Positions 36,420-44,668 of a stretch of DNA of 64,000 nucleotides are shown here, piece after piece. Numbering within the stretch: the first letter of the stretch is position 1; each line of letters starts with the position of its first letter. Under the pieces are notes generated by a model that ran no database searches, was not told the DNA's origin, and was given only the letters and a program-made list of their open reading frames with translations. Origin of the DNA: an uncultured Lachnospiraceae bacterium (GTDB taxonomy: Bacteria > Bacillota > Clostridia > Lachnospirales > Lachnospiraceae). The stretch spans positions 1-64,000 of the forward strand of contig CAJTVQ010000001.1 of assembly GCA_910579935.1 (NCBI GenBank). Reading direction: 5' to 3'. The position numbers and the translations under genes are program-made.

Positions 36420-36437
36420 TGTGTAAATGGTTACATT
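36420..36437. promoter_or_regulatory. Candidate uronate-regulon operator
   Basis: TGTGTAAATGGTTACATT matches 14 of 18 positions of AATGTAAGTGCTTACATT in front of the pectinesterase gene (42744-42761), sharing TGTAA-N-TG-N-TTACATT. It lies about 9 bases downstream of the predicted lacI-uxaC transcription start, where a bound repressor would block that promoter. Another palindrome, ACAAATGAAACATTTGT (36406-36422), abuts it. Confidence 0.5.
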
Positions 36438-36452
36438 GGTTTATTCAAAGTT

Positions 36453-36481
36453 ATTATACAATACTAATTAATTAAATTCAA
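36453..36481 (-). promoter_or_regulatory. Predicted sigma-A promoter of lacI-uxaC
   Basis: On the minus strand, -35 TTGAAT (36481-36476), a 17-base spacer and a perfect -10 TATAAT (36458-36453). Confidence 0.65.
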
Positions 36482-36519
36482 GAATTTTTTAAAAAGTATA
36501 GTAAATAGACAAAAACCTA

Positions 36520-36548
36520 TTGACTATATATGAAAATCGTTGTAAAAT
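36520..36548 (+). promoter_or_regulatory. Predicted sigma-A promoter of uxaB-uxaA-kdgK
   Basis: -35 TTGACT (36520-36525), 17-base spacer, -10 TAAAAT (36543-36548). Transcription would begin near 36555, leaving a leader of about 75 bases before uxaB. Confidence 0.65.
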
Positions 36549-36630
36549 TGTCAATGTAAGGGCTTTCATAAAGCCGCGGACTTTCATTAAAATGTTTTAT
36601 CAAAATATGGGAAGGGAAAGGTGCAGGAAA

Positions 36631-38097
36631 ATGGAATTGTTAAACAAAGCATTAACAAAGAAGAAAGAGAGACCCGTGAAAGTATTGCAGTTTGGAGAGG
36701 GTAATTTTCTCCGTGGATTCGTGGATTATATGATCGATATCGCAAATGAAAAGGGATACTTTGACGGAGATATCGTGCTGGTAAAACCGATTGAATTCGG
36801 AACTTTGGAAAGATTACATAATCAGGAATGTCAGTACACCGTTTCCTTAAGGGGAATCGTGGATGGCAAAGCAACCGTGCAGAACCGCATCGTTACGAGC
36901 GTTACGGATGCCGTTGCTGCATGTGAGGAATATGAAAAATACAGCGCCTATGCAAAACTGGATTCCCTTCGCTTCATTGTTTCCAATACGACAGAAGCCG
37001 GAATTGTATATGACGATACGGACAGGCTCGAAATGACCCCTCCCCACAGCTATCCGGGGAAACTCGCGAAATTCTTATATGAAAGATACAAACATTTTAA
37101 CGGCGCGGCAGATAAAGGTCTTGTCATGCTTCCGGTGGAACTGATTGACGACAACGGGATTCATTTAAAAGAATGCGTGATGAAGCTGGCTGATCTGTGG
37201 CAGCTGGAAGACGGATTTAAAGCATGGCTGAATGATGCCTGCGTATTCTGTTCCACACTGGTAGACCGTATTATAACCGGTTATCCGAAGGATGAAGATA
37301 AGGAACTTTGGGAACAATTCGGTTATGAAGACGACCTCATCGTAACCGGTGAGCCGTTTGCGCTCTGGGTTATTGAAAGCGGGAAAGACATTTCCGAAGA
37401 ACTTCCTCTTGTAAAGGCAGGACTTCCCGTTATCTTCACGGATAACCAGAAGCCTTACAAACAGAGAAAAGTAAGAATACTGAACGGAGCCCATACTTCC
37501 TTTGTGCTGGCGTCTTACCTTGCCGGCAACGATTATGTGCTTCAGTCCATGGAAGATAAATTGGTATATGATTTTATGTATCATACCATTTATGATGAAG
37601 TCATCCCGACCCTTACCCTTCCGGAAAAAGATCTGAAGGACTTTGCAGAGGCTGTTGTTACAAGATTCAACAATCCTTATGTAAAACATGCACTTTTATC
37701 CATCGCCCTCAATTCTGTATCCAAGTGGCGTGCAAGATGTATGCCCAGCTTCCTCGGTTATGTGAAAAATACGGGGAAACTGCCGGAACACCTTACATTC
37801 TCCATTGCGGCGCTGATGGCATTCTATACGGGCAGCGAGATCAGGGATAAGGCGCTGATCGGAAAGCGCGGGGATGAGGAATATAAGATTCTGGATGATG
37901 AGGCAGTGCTTCGGTTCTTTGCTGAAAACAGTGCGAAAGACACGGAAGAATTCGTAAGACTGTTCTTATCCAACGAAGAATTCTTCGGGCAGGATCTGAC
38001 CAAAGTGGACGGACTGACCGCTCAGGTTACAACGTATCTGAATGAGATAAAGGAACTGGGTATGCGCGGCGCTATGGAAAAGAATTTTGTAAAATAG
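36631..38097 (+). CDS. uxaB: Tagaturonate reductase (altronate oxidoreductase) UxaB
   Basis: 488 residues from ATG 36631 (MELLNKALTKKKERPVKVLQ); a longer frame upstream contains the promoter and is rejected. The mannitol-dehydrogenase-type Rossmann start LQFGEGNFLRGFVDY occurs at about residue 18, and the C-terminal domain includes KVRILNGAHTSFVLASYLAG, whose Lys/Asn/His are typical active-site positions. It reduces D-tagaturonate to D-altronate with NADH. It leads a plus-strand operon, 9 bases before uxaA. UxuB (fructuronate reductase) is the nearest alternative, but the uxaA/uxaC context favours UxaB. Confidence 0.92.
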   Translation: MELLNKALTKKKERPVKVLQFGEGNFLRGFVDYMIDIANEKGYFDGDIVLVKPIEFGTLERLHNQECQYTVSLRGIVDGKATVQNRIVTSVTDAVAACEEYEKYSAYAKLDSLRFIVSNTTEAGIVYDDTDRLEMTPPHSYPGKLAKFLYERYKHFNGAADKGLVMLPVELIDDNGIHLKECVMKLADLWQLEDGFKAWLNDACVFCSTLVDRIITGYPKDEDKELWEQFGYEDDLIVTGEPFALWVIESGKDISEELPLVKAGLPVIFTDNQKPYKQRKVRILNGAHTSFVLASYLAGNDYVLQSMEDKLVYDFMYHTIYDEVIPTLTLPEKDLKDFAEAVVTRFNNPYVKHALLSIALNSVSKWRARCMPSFLGYVKNTGKLPEHLTFSIAALMAFYTGSEIRDKALIGKRGDEEYKILDDEAVLRFFAENSAKDTEEFVRLFLSNEEFFGQDLTKVDGLTAQVTTYLNEIKELGMRGAMEKNFVK

Positions 38098-38106
38098 GAG
38101 AAGCAT

Positions 38107-39588
38107 ATGGCAAAGATCATTAAAATCCATAAAGATGATAATGTGGCGGTAGCAATAGAAGAATTAAAGCAGGGCGATGCGTTTACGGTAAACGGGGAAG
38201 AACTGAAAGCCGTAACGGATGTCCCTGCCGGACATAAAGTGGCGCTTTGCGATATGGAGGAAAAAACCCCGGTCACAAAGTACGGCTGCCCGATCGGGTA
38301 TACCACAGCCAAAGTGGCAAAGGGTGAGTGGATTCACACCCACAACATAAAAACCGGTCTGGGAGATTTGCTCACTTACAGCTATGAACCAGTGGGCGCA
38401 AAGCTGGAAGAAGCGGAGAAAGCATATTTTATGGGCTTCGAACGGGACGGCGGGAAGGTCGGCGTCCGGAATGAGATATGGATCATTCCTACGGTAGGCT
38501 GTGTGAACAATATTGCCACGGCGATGGCAAAACAAGCAGCTTCCCTCGTAAAAGGCAGCGTGGAAGATGTGGTGGCGTTTCCCCATCCCTACGGCTGTTC
38601 CCAGATGGGAGACGATCAGGAACATACGAGACAGATTCTGGCGGATCTGGTCAACCATCCCAATGCGGGAGGCGTTCTTGTGCTGGGACTTGGCTGTGAA
38701 AACAGCAACATCGACGAATTAAAGAAATACATCGGTTCTTATGATGAAAAGCGGGTGAAATTCCTTGTCTGCCAGGAGAGCGACGACGAGATGGCCGACG
38801 GCCTGCAGTTCATCGGTGAACTGATAGAACAGGCTTCTTCGCTGGAGCGTACCAAGATTAGTGCGGAAAAGCTGATCATCGGATTAAAGTGCGGAGGCAG
38901 CGACGGATTTTCGGGCATTACGGCCAATCCGCTGGTAGGAAGATTCTCCGATATGCTGATCAGCAGGGGCGGAACGACCATCCTGACGGAAGTGCCGGAA
39001 ATGTTCGGTGCGGAAACACTGCTGATGAACCGCTGTGAGAACGAAGAATTGTTCCATAAAACGGTGGATCTGATCAACGATTTTAAAAATTATTTTAAAA
39101 GCCATAACCAGACAATCTATGAAAATCCTTCTCCGGGAAATAAAAAGGGAGGCATTTCCACACTGGAAGATAAGTCTCTCGGCTGTACGCAGAAATCCGG
39201 TTCCGCTCCGGTAAAGGGAGTGCTGTCTTACGGTGAGACCGTAAAAGAACCGGGACTGAACTTGCTCAGCGCACCGGGCAATGATCTGGTGGCGGCTACC
39301 GCTTTATCGGCGGCAGGCGCGCATATTGTCCTGTTTACCACGGGAAGGGGAACGCCTTTCGCTTCGCCCGTTCCCACGGTGAAGATATCCAGTAATTCCA
39401 GGATTGCAGGGAAGAAGGGCGGCTGGATTGATTTCAATGCCGGCGTACTGACGGAAGGGGAAGATATGGATTCCACGGCAGAGCGGTTTTTCCGGTATGT
39501 GCTGGATGTGGCGTCCGGAAAGAAGGTTCGCAGCGAAGAAGCGGGCTTCCATGATATGGCTATTTTCAAACAGGGTGTGACTTTATAG
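38107..39588 (+). CDS. uxaA: Altronate dehydratase UxaA
   Basis: 493 residues, full length. An N-terminal SAF domain (about 1-95, GDAFTVNGEELKAVTDVPAG, THNIKTGLGDL) is joined to the catalytic dehydratase domain (GYVRNE-like segment GVRNEIWIIPTVGCVNN, FPHPYGCSQMGDD, LKCGGSDGFSGITANPLVG). Conserved Cys/His residues bind the Fe(II) or other metal. The enzyme converts D-altronate to 2-keto-3-deoxygluconate. ATG 38107 follows AGGAGAAGC. It is between the reductase and the kinase in pathway order. Confidence 0.95.
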   Translation: MAKIIKIHKDDNVAVAIEELKQGDAFTVNGEELKAVTDVPAGHKVALCDMEEKTPVTKYGCPIGYTTAKVAKGEWIHTHNIKTGLGDLLTYSYEPVGAKLEEAEKAYFMGFERDGGKVGVRNEIWIIPTVGCVNNIATAMAKQAASLVKGSVEDVVAFPHPYGCSQMGDDQEHTRQILADLVNHPNAGGVLVLGLGCENSNIDELKKYIGSYDEKRVKFLVCQESDDEMADGLQFIGELIEQASSLERTKISAEKLIIGLKCGGSDGFSGITANPLVGRFSDMLISRGGTTILTEVPEMFGAETLLMNRCENEELFHKTVDLINDFKNYFKSHNQTIYENPSPGNKKGGISTLEDKSLGCTQKSGSAPVKGVLSYGETVKEPGLNLLSAPGNDLVAATALSAAGAHIVLFTTGRGTPFASPVPTVKISSNSRIAGKKGGWIDFNAGVLTEGEDMDSTAERFFRYVLDVASGKKVRSEEAGFHDMAIFKQGVTL

Positions 39589-39626
39589 ATATTACATGCA
39601 TTTTACAGAAAGGTATGAAGACAACA

Positions 39627-40652
39627 ATGGCAAAGAAAACGGTAACATTTGGTGAAATTATGTTGAGACTGGCGCCGGAAGGCTATTACCGCTTCGTTCA
39701 GGCGGAGAGTTACGGTGCGACCTACGGCGGAGGGGAAGCGAACGTGTCCGTTTCCCTGGCAAATTACGGATTGGAGTCCAGCTTCGTAACGAAACTTCCG
39801 GCACATGAGATCGGACAGGCGGGCGTAAACTCCTTAAGAAAATTCGGCGTGGACACCTCCCATATCGTAAGAGGCGGCAGCCGTGTGGGTATTTACTTCC
39901 TGGAAAAAGGCGCTTCCCAAAGACCTTCCAAAGTAATTTATGACCGTGCCGGTTCTTCCATCGCGGAAGCAGTCAAAGAAGATTTTAAATGGGATGAGAT
40001 TTTTGAAGGGGCGGACTGGTTCCATTTTACAGGCATTACACCGGCGCTTGGCGACAACGTGGCGGAAATCTGTCTGGAAGCCTGCAAAAAAGCAAAGGAA
40101 AAAGGCATTACGGTAAGCTGTGACTTAAATTACAGAAACAAACTGTGGAGCAAGGAAAAAGCGGGAGAAGTCATGGGAGAGCTTTGCAAATACGTGGATG
40201 TGTGCATTGCCAACGAGGAAGATGCGGGGGACGTCTTCGGCATCAAGGCAGCGGATACCGACGTAACCAGCGGAAAAGTGAACCATGAAGGATACAAGGA
40301 TGTGGCAAAACAGCTTGCGGACCGCTTCGGCTTTAAGAAAGTGGCAATTACCTTAAGGGAATCCATTTCTGCCAATGACAACAACTGGGCGGCAATGCTT
40401 TATACGGACGGTGCGTATTATTTCAGCAAGAAATATACCATGCATATCGTGGACCGTGTAGGCGGTGGCGATTCCTTCGGCGCAGGACTGATCTATGCAT
40501 GTCTGAACGACATGGGCGCACAGGATACCATTGAGTTTGCGGTAGCGGCCAGCTGCCTGAAACACAGCATCGAAGGCGACTTCAACCAGGTGTCTGTGGA
40601 TGAAGTGAAGAAACTGGCAGGCGGGGATGCATCCGGCCGGGTACAGCGTTAG
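39627..40652 (+). CDS. kdgK: 2-keto-3-deoxygluconate kinase KdgK (PfkB family)
   Basis: About 341 residues from ATG 39627; ATG 39615 is in frame but only one base from the AGAAAGG, so the later start is preferred. Ribokinase-type signatures are present: YGGGEANVSVSLANYGLESS near the N-terminus and the C-terminal DRVGGGDSFGAGLIYA with the catalytic Asp. It phosphorylates 2-keto-3-deoxygluconate to KDPG. KDPG aldolase is not in the window, so the final cleavage to pyruvate and glyceraldehyde-3-phosphate must be encoded elsewhere. Confidence 0.88.
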   Translation: MAKKTVTFGEIMLRLAPEGYYRFVQAESYGATYGGGEANVSVSLANYGLESSFVTKLPAHEIGQAGVNSLRKFGVDTSHIVRGGSRVGIYFLEKGASQRPSKVIYDRAGSSIAEAVKEDFKWDEIFEGADWFHFTGITPALGDNVAEICLEACKKAKEKGITVSCDLNYRNKLWSKEKAGEVMGELCKYVDVCIANEEDAGDVFGIKAADTDVTSGKVNHEGYKDVAKQLADRFGFKKVAITLRESISANDNNWAAMLYTDGAYYFSKKYTMHIVDRVGGGDSFGAGLIYACLNDMGAQDTIEFAVAASCLKHSIEGDFNQVSVDEVKKLAGGDASGRVQR

Positions 40653-40715
40653 GCAATTAGAATTTGTTTTAAATTAGTTTCTCCTAAAATTATATATATG
40701 ATAAACATGGTTAGG

Positions 40716-40738
40716 TAGAGGGTGGTCTTCACCCTCTA
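40716..40738 (+). terminator. Hairpin after kdgK
   Basis: Perfect nine-base-pair stem TAGAGGGTG/CACCCTCTA with a 5-base loop, but no T-run follows. It may slow or process the transcript between kdgK and the epimerase gene rather than terminate it. Confidence 0.4.
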
Positions 40739-40823
40739 TCTTGCTAATAAGGGTGAATGATGGGGGCGATGCCTCCGAAGGCACTCAAATAAAAAACGAA
40801 AACCATTCAAGGAGGGCACACAC

Positions 40824-41660
40824 ATGCAATTAGGAATCCGTTTACACGACATCGCCAAGGGCACTTTGCCCGAACGCCTGGCGATTGCAAAAGACCAGGG
40901 GTTTGCCTGCGGCCATCTGGCGCTGTCCAAAGTCATTGACGAGTACAGCACCGCAGACAGTGCACTGACTCCCGGCTATGCCATGTATTTGAAAAAACTG
41001 TTTGCGGAGTACAACATTGACGTGGCAGTACTTGGCTGCTACTTAAATCTTGCGAATCCCAACGAACAGAAACTGAAAGAGACACAGGAGCGTTATAAGG
41101 CGCATATCCGCTTTGCTTCCCTGTTAGGCTGCGGCGTGGTAGGAACCGAAACAGGGGCTCCAAATGAGACGTATTCTTATGAGGAAGCCTGTCATAGCGA
41201 GGATGCCCTGCAGATTTTTATTCAGAATGTAACGCCCGTGGTACGTTACGCGGAGCAGATGGGGGTTATTCTTGCCATTGAGCCGGTTTTTAAGCATATT
41301 GTATACAATCCGGCACGGGCAAGAAAAGTGCTGGATGCCATAGATTCCCCCAATCTGCAGATCATTCTCGACCCTGTGAACATGCTGGATATCAGCAATT
41401 ATAAAGAGCAGAAGGAAATCGTGAAGGAAGCAATAGACCTGCTTGGCAGGGAAGTGGCCGTAGTGCATATCAAAGATTATCAGGTGGCGGATGATAAGCT
41501 TAAATCGGTGGCGGCAGGTACCGGAGAGATGGATTATTCGGATCTGATGCAGTTTATGAAAAAAGAGAAACCGTACATTCACGCCACACTGGAAGATACC
41601 GTACCGGATAACGCGGTAGCGGCCAGAAAGCACATTCAGAAACTCTGGGAGGAAGCATAG
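40824..41660 (+). CDS. Sugar phosphate isomerase/epimerase family protein (TIM barrel)
   Basis: 278 residues of the xylose-isomerase-like/AP-endonuclease-2 superfamily. Metal-ligand motifs include GVVGTETGAPNE, ILAIEPVFKHIVYNP (Glu), IILDPVNMLDISN (Asp) and VVHIKDYQV (His). Members interconvert sugars or ketoses by epimerisation or isomerisation. ATG 40824 follows a strong AAGGAGGGC. It is 171 bp after kdgK and points toward the pectinesterase gene, so a role in uronate or related sugar metabolism is likely, but the substrate is not evident. Confidence 0.8.
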   Translation: MQLGIRLHDIAKGTLPERLAIAKDQGFACGHLALSKVIDEYSTADSALTPGYAMYLKKLFAEYNIDVAVLGCYLNLANPNEQKLKETQERYKAHIRFASLLGCGVVGTETGAPNETYSYEEACHSEDALQIFIQNVTPVVRYAEQMGVILAIEPVFKHIVYNPARARKVLDAIDSPNLQIILDPVNMLDISNYKEQKEIVKEAIDLLGREVAVVHIKDYQVADDKLKSVAAGTGEMDYSDLMQFMKKEKPYIHATLEDTVPDNAVAARKHIQKLWEEA

Positions 41661-41711
41661 GCTTCTCCCAAAGTCCGGATTTTATGGTTCTTTCACCATA
41701 TTAAAGGCAGA

Positions 41712-42698
41712 TTAGCAGGAAAGGAGCGGGAAATCCTCCCCTAATACCTTGTCGATGGCGTAGTATTCCGCTTCACGGTCGGTCAGGATATGGGTGAACG
41801 GGGCGCGGTTTCTGCAAACGCCACCTTCCCCCAGGCTGTTGTATTCCGCATAGTATACGGTGTCATGGGCCTCTGGCTTCTTCCAGTCGTGGAAACCGGC
41901 AGGATGGATGCAGGGATCCATGGTACAGTTTAAAAATACGGTTTTTGCATAGTTGCGCCAGGGACGCCCTAGATAAACGCTTCCGGCCGGACAGCCGCTT
42001 CCCGTGATGTTACAGCGGTCGAATACATATCCGTAAGCCTGTCCTTCCGGAGTGGAAGCGGCGGTGATATAGCCGCAGACAGGCGGTTCACCTTCTTTGC
42101 TGCCAAAGGTCCCTTCCGCAACCGCTTCAATATGGCAGCTGCGGAAATAGGCGGTGGCGCTGCCGAAGATGAAATCCACATTGCCGCAGATATAACAGTT
42201 GTCATAGAGCTGTCTGCCGTTGATGCGAGGGGCAAATTCCTTGGGGCCGGTGAAGCCGCCCGGTTCTTTGGGGGCAGGGGGCAGGGGGCCGGTGAAGAGC
42301 GTATCCTGATTGCCCGTGAAACGGCAGTTCTTAAAGACCAGACGGTCGCCGTCGGCATAGAGGGCGACTGCCTGTCCGGCTTTTTTCCTTGGGGCGGCAA
42401 GGTTGGCAATGGTAAGGTTTTCCATGGTTACATCATGGGTGTCCAGGAGTACCGTATAGGAGCGGAAGGTGCCGCGTTTGGAGCCGTTTGGCATGAGGAA
42501 TTTTGCATAGTCGTCATACGCGATCACCGTGTCTTTGGCGGATTCTCCGATGAAATGCAGGTGCGGCCTTTGAATCACCAGTTTTTCATGATAAGTGCCG
42601 GAGGCCAGGTGGATGCGGACAGGGCCGTCCGGCTGGGAAGAAAGGCTGTCCAGGGCAGCGGCAATGGAATCTTGTGGGGTTAAGAAAATATCTTGCAT
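41712..42698 (-). CDS. Pectinesterase (carbohydrate esterase family 8), predicted cytosolic
   Basis: 328 residues. Family CE8 hallmarks are present: GNQDTLFTG (catalytic Asp region), GNVDFIFGSATAYF (second Asp) and YLGRPWRNYAKTVF (Arg/Trp). It removes methyl esters from galacturonate chains, releasing methanol. There is no signal peptide: the protein begins MQDIFLTPQDSIAAALD, so it should act on imported methylated oligogalacturonides in the cytoplasm. It is convergent with the epimerase-like gene and preceded by an operator that matches the lacI/uxaB site, so it probably belongs to the same regulon. Confidence 0.93.
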   Translation of the reverse strand: MQDIFLTPQDSIAAALDSLSSQPDGPVRIHLASGTYHEKLVIQRPHLHFIGESAKDTVIAYDDYAKFLMPNGSKRGTFRSYTVLLDTHDVTMENLTIANLAAPRKKAGQAVALYADGDRLVFKNCRFTGNQDTLFTGPLPPAPKEPGGFTGPKEFAPRINGRQLYDNCYICGNVDFIFGSATAYFRSCHIEAVAEGTFGSKEGEPPVCGYITAASTPEGQAYGYVFDRCNITGSGCPAGSVYLGRPWRNYAKTVFLNCTMDPCIHPAGFHDWKKPEAHDTVYYAEYNSLGEGGVCRNRAPFTHILTDREAEYYAIDKVLGEDFPLLSC

Positions 42699-42743
42699 AA
42701 TCGTATCCTTTCATAGGTAATTGTGTGTAATGGTATAAATATG

Positions 42744-42761
42744 AATGTAAGTGCTTACATT
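42744..42761. promoter_or_regulatory. Candidate uronate-regulon operator upstream of pectinesterase
   Basis: AATGTAAGTGCTTACATT: perfect 8-bp arms around TG. On the minus strand it lies directly after a possible promoter (TTGTTT, 16 bases, TATACT) and 46 bases before the start codon. It matches the site at 36420-36437 in 14 of 18 positions. Confidence 0.55.
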
Positions 42762-42817
42762 GCAGTATATAAAGATTATAGCAAAAAAACAATAAGATGA
42801 AAAGAGGAGGTAGAGGA

Positions 42818-44668
42818 ATGAGCCGATTAAAAATCAGTACGCCCAATGCGGCGCAGTTAACGGTAGAGCGTCTGTACAAAGATTTGGAGCGTCACATCAT
42901 TGCCAGCCCGCCGGGGCTGTGTCCGGTGGATCTGCAGCTGTCTTTTCTGAAGCTGTGCCATGCCCAGACTTGCGGAAAATGCGTGCCGTGCCGCGTGGGA
43001 TTGCTGCAGCTTCAGCATTTGATGGAGGATGTGCTGGAGGGGAGGGCAACGGAGGAAACCATCTCCATTATAGAAGAAACGGCGAATAATATAACGGATT
43101 CTGCAGACTGTGCCATTGGTTATGAAGCAGCCCATATGGTACTTGCCGGCCTGGAAGGTTTCCGGGAGGATTACCTGCACCATATTAAAACGGGAAAATG
43201 CTCTTATACCATTACCCAGCCGGTACCCTGTGTGGCTCTTTGCCCAGCAGGTGTGGATATTCCGGGATATATCGCGCTGGTGGGAGAAGAGAAGTATGCG
43301 GATGCGGTAAAGCTGATCCGCAAGGACAATCCGTTTCCTACGGCATGTGCCCTCATCTGCGAGCATCCCTGCGAAGCAAGGTGCCGCCGGAATATGATAG
43401 ACAGTTCCGTCAATATACGCGGGCTGAAGCGGATGGCGGTGGACAATGCCCGTGCCAACACGGTTCCCGTGCCGAAGAAAGCGGCTTCCACCGGAAAAAA
43501 GGTGGCTATCGTGGGCGGCGGTCCGGGCGGATTATCGGCAGCTTACTATCTGGAATTAATGGGGCATCATACGGTGGTATTTGAAGAAAAAAGTAAGCTG
43601 GGCGGAATGCTGCGCTACGGAATCCCCAATTACCGTTTTCCGAGGGAACGTCTGGATGAGGACATTGAGGCGATTCTGTCCACGGGGGTGGAGGTACATA
43701 CCAATGTCACCATCGGAAACGAAGAAGACGATATGTCCTTAAGCGATCTACGCAAGGAATACGATGCGGTTTATGTGGCGATCGGCGCCCATACGGACAA
43801 AAAAATCGGAATAGAGGGCGAAGATGCCAAAGGGGTTATATCCGCAGTGGAAATGCTGCGCAGCATCGGCGACGACAATCCGCCTGATTTTACGGGCAAG
43901 ACCGTAGTCGTAGTGGGCGGCGGCAATGTTGCCATGGACTGTACCCGTTCCGCCATTCGTCTGGGAGCGGCAAAAGTGGGAATTGCATACCGCAGGAGGC
44001 AGGAGGATATGACAGCGCTTCCGGAGGAAATCGAAGGGGCAATCGCAGAAGGCGCCGAATTATACAGCTTAAAGGCGCCTCATAAGATAGAAGCCGATGA
44101 AAACGGGCAGGTAGCCGCTATCTGGGTGGAACCGCAGATCATCGGAACGATCGATGCATGGGGAAGGGCCAGACCCGTAAGGGCGGACGTGGAGCTGAAA
44201 AGGATTCCGTGCGATATTGTTGTCGTTGCGATTGGGCAGGGAATTGAATCCAGACATTTTGAAGAAGCCGGAATACCGATCAAGAGAGGCGTGCTTCAGG
44301 CGATGAGTGAGAGCAGCATTGAAAACCTTCCCGGCATGTTTGCAGGCGGCGACTGTGTGACAGGGCCGGCCACGGTAATACGTGCCATTGCAGCCGGCAA
44401 GGTAGCAGCGGCTAACATTGACGAATATCTGGGCTATCATCATGTGATTCCCTGCGATGTGGAAATCCCGCAGGTGAACTATGCCGACAGACAGCCTTGC
44501 GGAAGGGTAAATATGACAGAGCGGGAAGCCGGAGAGAGGAAGCATGATTTCTGTGCGATCGAAGAGTGTATGACGAAGCAGGAGGCGGCACAGGAGGCGG
44601 GCAGGTGTCTGCGCTGTGACCATTACGGATACGGCAATCTGAAAGGAGGGCGTGCGGCGATATGGTAA
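42818..44668 (+). CDS. NAD(P)-dependent FAD oxidoreductase with NuoF-like Fe-S N-terminus (GltD/SfrB-like)
   Basis: 616 residues from ATG 42818 after AGGAGG (ATG 42797 is in frame but precedes the ribosome binding site). Residues 45-70 carry CGKCVPCRVGLLQL, the [4Fe-4S] motif of NuoF/HydB C-termini. Residues 130-215 have GltD-type cysteine clusters (PCVALCPAGVDIP, CALICEHPCEARCRR). FAD-binding VAIVGGGPGGLSAAYY lies at about 229, NAD(P)-binding VVVVGGGNVAMDCTRS at about 366, and a final CLRCDHYGYG cluster at the end. Its stop overlaps the hydrogenase start by seven bases, so the two are probably a complex moving electrons between NAD(P)H and the hydrogenase. Confidence 0.87.
   Translation: MSRLKISTPNAAQLTVERLYKDLERHIIASPPGLCPVDLQLSFLKLCHAQTCGKCVPCRVGLLQLQHLMEDVLEGRATEETISIIEETANNITDSADCAIGYEAAHMVLAGLEGFREDYLHHIKTGKCSYTITQPVPCVALCPAGVDIPGYIALVGEEKYADAVKLIRKDNPFPTACALICEHPCEARCRRNMIDSSVNIRGLKRMAVDNARANTVPVPKKAASTGKKVAIVGGGPGGLSAAYYLELMGHHTVVFEEKSKLGGMLRYGIPNYRFPRERLDEDIEAILSTGVEVHTNVTIGNEEDDMSLSDLRKEYDAVYVAIGAHTDKKIGIEGEDAKGVISAVEMLRSIGDDNPPDFTGKTVVVVGGGNVAMDCTRSAIRLGAAKVGIAYRRRQEDMTALPEEIEGAIAEGAELYSLKAPHKIEADENGQVAAIWVEPQIIGTIDAWGRARPVRADVELKRIPCDIVVVAIGQGIESRHFEEAGIPIKRGVLQAMSESSIENLPGMFAGGDCVTGPATVIRAIAAGKVAAANIDEYLGYHHVIPCDVEIPQVNYADRQPCGRVNMTEREAGERKHDFCAIEECMTKQEAAQEAGRCLRCDHYGYGNLKGGRAAIW

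Noticed and set aside
42132..42683. Plus-strand ORF of 183 codons
   Set aside because: Antisense to the pectinesterase gene, whose catalytic motifs are unmistakable.
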